From contig OX485804.1 of the NCBI GenBank assembly GCA_950295325.1, forward strand, positions 23,190,001 to 23,254,000: DNA of 64,000 bases, given 5' to 3'. Source of the DNA: Polytrichum commune (Eukaryota > Streptophyta > Polytrichopsida > Polytrichales > Polytrichaceae). How positions within the stretch are numbered: position 1 is the stretch's first letter; each line of letters begins with the position of its first letter. Position numbers and translations under genes: made by a program. Under the pieces are notes generated by a model. The model had not been told where the DNA came from. It did no database searches and worked only from the letters and a program-made list of their open reading frames with translations. Shown piece by piece: positions 58,650 to 64,000 of the stretch.

Positions 58650-60300
58650 CTTGGCCTTGCCATGTTCATGTTTTACCAAGCTACATCATAAGGATTATAA
58701 CTTTTCTTTCAAGAGGTGGCTCTTTAGGGTCAAATAGTAGGAGAGTTGGGGTGGGGGAAGGGGGGGGGGGGAAGGGAATTATGTATATTATGGGCATGGT
58801 CATGGTGGTGGGTTGGCCATGGGGTCTAGATGAGGTATATGAGGTATTTTATGGCATTTTTATGGTTGGAGTTCATGATATTTTTGATCGTGGATTTGAG
58901 GTGTTCTATTTTTGCCTTTGAATGTTCATGGACGGCTCCTCTTATTCCTGCCATGATGATTATGAGTGGGTTTACATTCCATCTTTGTTGCCTTAGGGTG
59001 TCTATTAGGGGGTCATATTTTATGTGTTTGGCTTCCAGGGTTGTTTCTGGAATATGTAAATTCTAGAAGTTGAATTGTGTGATTGTGGGTTGGAGTTGGT
59101 GGGATTTGGTTGTGCTTTTGTGCTCCTATTATGTATAATATGTTTGGTCTTAGTTGTGCTTGGGATTGGCATGTGGTGGTAGAGCACATGCATGGTAGTA
59201 GCCGGTCATGTATGGTTGAGTATGGAGGTTGGTCATTAAAGGTCCCCACGTTTGTTAGAGTGTAGGATCTTGTGTCTTTATTGGCTTTTAGGGCTTGCAC
59301 TATGAGGTGAACTGCTTTATTGTGTTAGGCTATTCTGAGGCCTTTGATGTATTGATTGGTGCAGTGCAATAGTAGATGTGGCCATGTATCTCCGTCATTT
59401 GGGACATAAGGTGCAGTTGAGGTTTGGATGCATTAGTGGCTAGAAGATATATTTACGGTGGTTGCTATATATTATGCGTGTTGGAATTTTAAGTGTTTGG
59501 GAGATTTGTGTATCGGTGGTACTTGGTGTTTTCCCAAAGGAGTTGGATAATTTGTGGTTGAGTTTTTCGTTGAATAGCCATTTATCTACCTAGGGAAATT
59601 TGTGTTTAGCATTGTCAGCCTAGTGTTGGTTTCATTTTGTTTATGGGCTTTGGTGATGAATGCGTGGAGATCTCGAATTGATCATCACATGTGGTGGAGG
59701 GTCTGTTTGTTAGCCAATATGGGTTGAGTGAGTGGTGTGGATGTATGAGGTGGAGGTTTCTTTATCTTTGGTGGCTCCCTCATTGGCTAGCTTGTTGGCT
59801 ATTTTGTATGCGCTCGTTGCCGGTGATTCTTGTATGTGCCCTTACTTTTTGTATTGTAATGTTTTGTTTGGTCCAAGATATTTCTTGGGTGATGGCCATG
59901 ATTAGGAGTTTCTCTAGATGGTGTTGTTGCGATGATGGCCTTATGTGGTTGTTAAGTAAAGATATGTTGTTGAGGTTGTCGGTGATAATGTATGTGTCTT
60001 GGTGGGTGGTTTGTATGGCTTCAATGGCTAGTAGTATGACATATAGTTCCGCTTTAAGGATGTTTGGTAATCATGGGAGTATGTTTGCTATGTGGAGCTT
60101 GTATTGGGGTTCTATATTCATGAGCCTGCTATATTGCCTATCATGTGGCCTTTTGCAATTTTAGTGGGAGGGATAAAGGAATCATCCATGTAGATACATT
60201 GTGTTGGGATGTATTTGATGATGTGGGCGGAATTGTATTTGTTTGGTAGCAGTGTCAATGGTTGGCGTCGTTTTGTTGGCAAATTCACTCTTGGGGCTTG
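58650..60300 (-). pseudogene. Decayed LINE with RNase H-like domain
   Basis: The plus strand is G/T-rich because the minus strand is a C/A-rich LINE coding strand. Minus-strand pieces are YMDDSFIPPTKIAKGHMIGN (start of an RNase H domain), then ILKAELYVILLAIEAIQTTH, YIITDNLNNISLL and IQKVRAHTRITGNE. Together these give the E, D and final D/N-type motifs of LINE RNase HI. Further along are NILYIIGAQKHNQIP and KYDPLI...NVNPLI...AGIRGAVHEHS-like segments from the C-terminal tail. Stops interrupt the frame. The reverse transcriptase is not found in this window. Confidence 0.55.
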
Positions 60301-61950
60301 TTTCCATTGGTACGAGAAGTTGATGTTGTAGTTTGGGGGAGGGGGGGTTGGTCTTATAGGGGTTAGTCGAAGCAAAAGTGGAGTTGTGAGGCATGAATGC
60401 AAGTAATACATGGTTGGCATGCAAAGTGAGAAGGGATGATGCAAGAGGCAACACTCAAGTGCATTAAGCTTGGAGTCTTCCCATTTGCTATGACTGGCTT
60501 TGACATGACAAATTGGTGGTGTGAGTTCCAACAAGGAAAAGACATTGGGCATGCTACTCATTGCACTCAAGATGCTTGGAAAGTCATAGCCCTTTGGTAG
60601 CCCCAACTTGCTTCTAATGCCACAATATGACCAATACATGGGCAATCAAAGGAAACACAACATGTGGCCCACTAAATTCTCATGCCCCCTTTACCACCTA
60701 TGCCCACTACAAGCCGCCGACACATGCCTCCTCTCCATGTGCATTAAACCCACCATCATAACTACTGAAACCTTTTTCACCATTTTTTTTTTCATGATAC
60801 CCCACATCTTGTCAAAGTTTGTACTAATTATTAAGCAAGATTCAAACATTACCAAATTTTGAGTTTAAAACAATTATGCGTCAAATCTCCTTAATTATTT
60901 GTGAACTACAAAGAAACCTTTGAAATTTGTTGTTTTTCTTATTTAAAATCTTTGTTGGATGCTCACGCATTCTCATTTGTTTCCAAGAGATTGTAAACGA
61001 AGAAATACAAACTCAACAATACCAAGCAAACGATTTGTCCATCTATAATCACGCTAAATAGACTCCACCACTTGGGCCTACACAAATAATATATGATATT
61101 CTTCTTTATTGTGCCCACTTCATTGTGAAAGATACACCCAATACCATAAACTATGTGGACCTCATACATATAGTAAAGTTACACCTAGTTGTAATCATTG
61201 CCCAAAATGATGCCTACACACTCTTCTCTAAACTGAACAAGGATTGGTTATAGATACCCAAGCTATAACTAAATCTTCCAAAATTCACAGCTTATTCATA
61301 TGATGTCCAAAAACTACACTAACAGTCCTGATATCGCAGGCCACATAAATTCTCATGAGCCCATTCTAATCCTCATAATGAGAATTAATGTGGGTCACGT
61401 TAATTTCCAACCCAAGCCAAATTTCTAGTTGACAATTATTGTGGATGAATACATTTATTTGGTGTACTATTTTTATCCTATATCTAATATGCAATGTGTT
61501 GGTTGGAAGTCTTTGTAAAGACTTAGGGGACCCTCGCTCATTCCATCTTGACTAGAAAATAGTGTGACCCATTCTAACTACTTCCATGCTAATTTTTCAT
61601 CCCCACTAATAAGACTATTTAGTGTACATGCTAAGCACCAATCCACTCGGGCTCCCAAGTTCCAAGTCCCAAATCCCACTCATTTCAGTAAGTCCCAACA
61701 TAAAGGCAAAGTCCCAACTTCTGAGCCTCATGAAACCATAAAAGTATGGTTAATTTTCATTGAAGTTGGATCTTGATTTAATTAATGTAAAAACATTCAC
61801 GGGGTTTGTGTTGAGGGTTGGGTCTAGCTTTTTGCTCGACCAAACTCTCAACACAAGTCCCAAACCTCACCTCCAAAAAAGTGTTGTCATGTAGGCATCC
61901 ATGTCATACTTGGGACTTATGACTTGGGACCGCGTGTGAACCGGCACTAA
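60301..61950. other. Region without a recognised gene
   Basis: No supported gene is present. A short hairpin (GTTTGTGTTGAGGGTTGGGTC and an imperfect complement) lies at about 61803-61860, and AGTCCCAA-type motifs recur from 61640 to 61930. Confidence 0.4.
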
Positions 61951-62456
61951 GGGCCACTTCACACACGAACCAAGAGTCATGAACATTAAATTGCGAGAGC
62001 CCAAAAGAAAGTGGTAAAGGTTGTCCCAACACACCTCCAAAATCATGTAGTGTGGTCACGGATCCTCAAGTGTAGTGTGAAACCATATTATGTGACCGCG
62101 CCCTCAACCAAATGCTATTTCAATGAATCTTTATTCATGCGGGTCCTCACACGTGATAAAACAAAATAAACCAAATGGTTGTGAGCATTCGGAGTGCCAT
62201 GGTCTCCCAGTTTTGTGTTCGGCCTACCTCCAATAGGTGGTTTTTGATAAATAATCCAGGCGACCATGAAACATGATCCATTCGATGCCATGTAGGAACC
62301 CATGTCGACTTTACATCCATCTTGCATTCACATACTCCGTTGGTCCCTCAAGCGCACTGGGAAGCGAACTTGGACCACCGGCTCCACCTTTTCCACCAAT
62401 GAGAGTGCTTGAAGCATGATGGTCACGGGCTCTCAGTCTCGTGTGTGACGTGGCCC
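61951..62456. mobile_element. Tourist-like MITE, third copy
   Basis: The ends are GGGCCACTTCACACACGAA and CTCGTGTGTGACGTGGCCC. It is collinear with the MITE copies in the MULE TIRs but more diverged. TAA precedes it, while TCC then TAA follows, so its target duplication is imperfect. Confidence 0.8.
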
Positions 62457-62856
62457 TCCTAAGATGCATTGAACCCTTGTTTTGATTGCCAACAAGACCC
62501 TCAAAAGATCAAGGTTATCTAGAACTAAGTAACACCACTCACATTCTTCAATGGACGACGAGTTTGGGTGTAGTGAGCATACCCCTGAATCAGTGGAAGC
62601 TAAAGTTGCCCGAATCCAATAAGTCCTGGCCTGACCCTTGGTTTTGTCCAAGGGGGGAAACCCCACCACTTATGTGAGGTGTGAATGGAGCTGCTCTGTA
62701 GTAGGTAGAAAGCAAGTTCATGAAGGAAGTTATCCAGAATTGATCAGGGTTTCATGATTCCTACTTACTTTCATCCCCCCTCATTCATCCATCCATCCAC
62801 CTCTAAAAGCTCCCATTGAAATGCTGTGGAAGTGAAGGCGGTGGAGGCTATGGGTT

Positions 62857-62967
62857 AGTTCCCATATAGGCCGCTCGCCCACCATATTCTAGTGGAGATG
62901 TAGATTCCATCTGGTGGCATCTACATTTCCACTAGAATGTGGTGGGCGAGCGGCCTACATGGAAACT
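62857..62967. repeat. Short foldback hairpin
   Basis: Arms of about 48 bp containing GGCCGCTCGCCCACCA and its complement flank a ~15-bp loop; the arms are imperfect. Confidence 0.85.
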
Positions 62968-62998
62968 GATCGTTAGTTTGTCAAAACTTGCTAACTTA

Positions 62999-63283
62999 GG
63001 GTCACTTCATACGCGAGACTATTGGCGTGTGACCATTATGATCTAAGAACTGTTGTTGGTCGAAAAAACCGAAACCGTCCAAGTCCATTGCGCTAGCATG
63101 TGAAGACCTAAGGGCCTAGAGAAATGATTGTGGATGAAAAGTCTACATGGATCCCTTACATGCAGATCGTGTCAGCTAAACAATTGTAAGTTCGTGGCAA
63201 GCTCATGGTATGGCCTTTGAATGAGAATCAACGGCCTTCACAATTATATGTTCATGGCCCTTGGCTCGTGTGTGAAGTGACCC
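62999..63283. mobile_element. Short diverged Tourist-like MITE, fourth copy
   Basis: 285 bp with ends GGGTCACTTCATACGCGAG and CTCGTGTGTGAAGTGACCC, flanked by TTA on both sides (62996-62998 and 63284-63286). The termini match the family but the interior is shorter and different. Confidence 0.8.
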
Positions 63284-64000
63284 TTAGTATGTACTACCAA
63301 AGAGTGTTGTACGTATGGATCATCACACTACTAGGGTCCAAGACCAAAGAAGCTCCAAATTCAAGAGTTCTCATTGGTAGAGAGTCAAATTTTGGACCCG
63401 AGGAGATTACACTAGGGTCATGGGTCTTAGGTATGAAAACATGAAGTGACACCAATATGGCATCACTTACCCGCCAAATCTTGTTGGTCTCCAGTCAAGA
63501 GAACACACTCCTTCCCATTTGAGCCTAACCAATTTCCAAGCTTAGGTCCAATCTTGAGGCCAAAAACATGGTACATTTTAAGGGTTGTTTTGGACCAAGT
63601 TTCATACACCTCGATCCTAATGTAAACCGACCCTTAGAGGGTCAACCTATGTCAATTTCCACATGGGATTCAACATGTCCTTGATCAATGTGTGCACGAC
63701 ATATGGCAAACTCCTTCCAAATGAGAATCCTTGTATGTCATTCACCCGACAACAACACCATACGATGTGGATATCTTCCATTCACAACATCAACTATCGA
63801 TCATCAATCATGATTCGTCTTAAATTTTTCATGCATCGAGGCTTGCAGTAGACCCAAAGGTTGACTATATTGGATACCACCAACAGGCTCCCTAGGTTCG
63901 CTACACTAAATATTGTATCTAGTGTCACTTACTATTTAGAATTATGCGAAGCTATAACTATTTGTTGTATATCTCATTTCTTTGCCAACAAAGGTCAAAT
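63284..64000. other. Window end without a recognised gene
   Basis: A segment around 63840-63880 (GCTTGCAGTAG then GGTTGACTATATT) resembles sequence at 26335-26372 in the IR1 right arm. A CTACACTAAATATTGTAT repeat at 63900 matches 44188. No gene is supported. Confidence 0.45.

Noticed and set aside
59691-60164. 157-codon Trp/Cys-rich plus-strand frame resembling a membrane protein
   Set aside because: It is the complement of the decayed RNase H region on the minus strand; its composition reflects the C/A-rich coding strand.

Overview
The window looks like nuclear DNA of a land plant, probably a non-seed lineage (inference). It holds secretory class III peroxidase genes with typical plant introns, TTTAGGG-type telomeric motifs, Tourist-, Stowaway- and Mutator-type transposons, plant-style LINEs, and fragments of the delta-COP and ribosomal protein SA genes. 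There are no bacterial-style operons. Genes are split by GT-AG introns and embedded in transposon-rich DNA. All calls come from reading the sequence; no database search or alignment was run.

Layout. (1) 1-29171 is dominated by a 7,006-bp inverted repeat: left arm 1-7006, right arm 22166-29171, mirror rule x to 29172-x. The arms are collinear without indels and show no mismatch wherever I compared them; the spacer is 15.2 kb. Each arm carries a complete three-exon peroxidase gene and the 3' half of a locus encoding a NIF/FCP1-like HAD domain. (2) In the left copy that locus continues into the spacer (7249-12320, minus strand). There it has an acidic/RS-rich exon, a region resembling a permuted DNA methylase, and a ParB-like domain with an NGQH motif. 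This 5' half is decayed (four in-frame stops, two frameshifts). Two of its introns hold copies of a 26-bp perfect palindrome, six of them clustered at 11693-12086. (3) The rest of the spacer (12.3-22.1 kb) is gene-poor, with minisatellites, an AT-rich block and telomere-like motifs. (4) 29.2-36.6 kb has a hAT-like element, a 5'-truncated LINE, and a frameshifted trihelix/NAM-associated gene. (5) 37.5-40.5 kb carries delta-COP exons followed by a ribosomal protein SA exon, both incomplete. (6) 47029-51702 is a nearly complete Mutator-like element with a 9-bp target duplication, 968-bp inverted termini, nested MITEs, a solo-LTR-like insertion, and a gene with a SWIM zinc finger. (7) 52.8-55.9 kb is a second peroxidase gene, a paralogue of the duplicated one. 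(8) 56-64 kb is transposon debris and more MITEs.

How it fits together. The functional-looking genes are three peroxidase loci (two apparently identical copies plus one paralogue sharing both intron positions and phases), probably a small local cluster of secreted haem peroxidases. The ParB/methylase/HAD locus is the most unusual coding region. The 26-bp palindrome family and the MULE whose terminal repeats appear homogenised only up to an insertion are the most unusual DNA-level signals.
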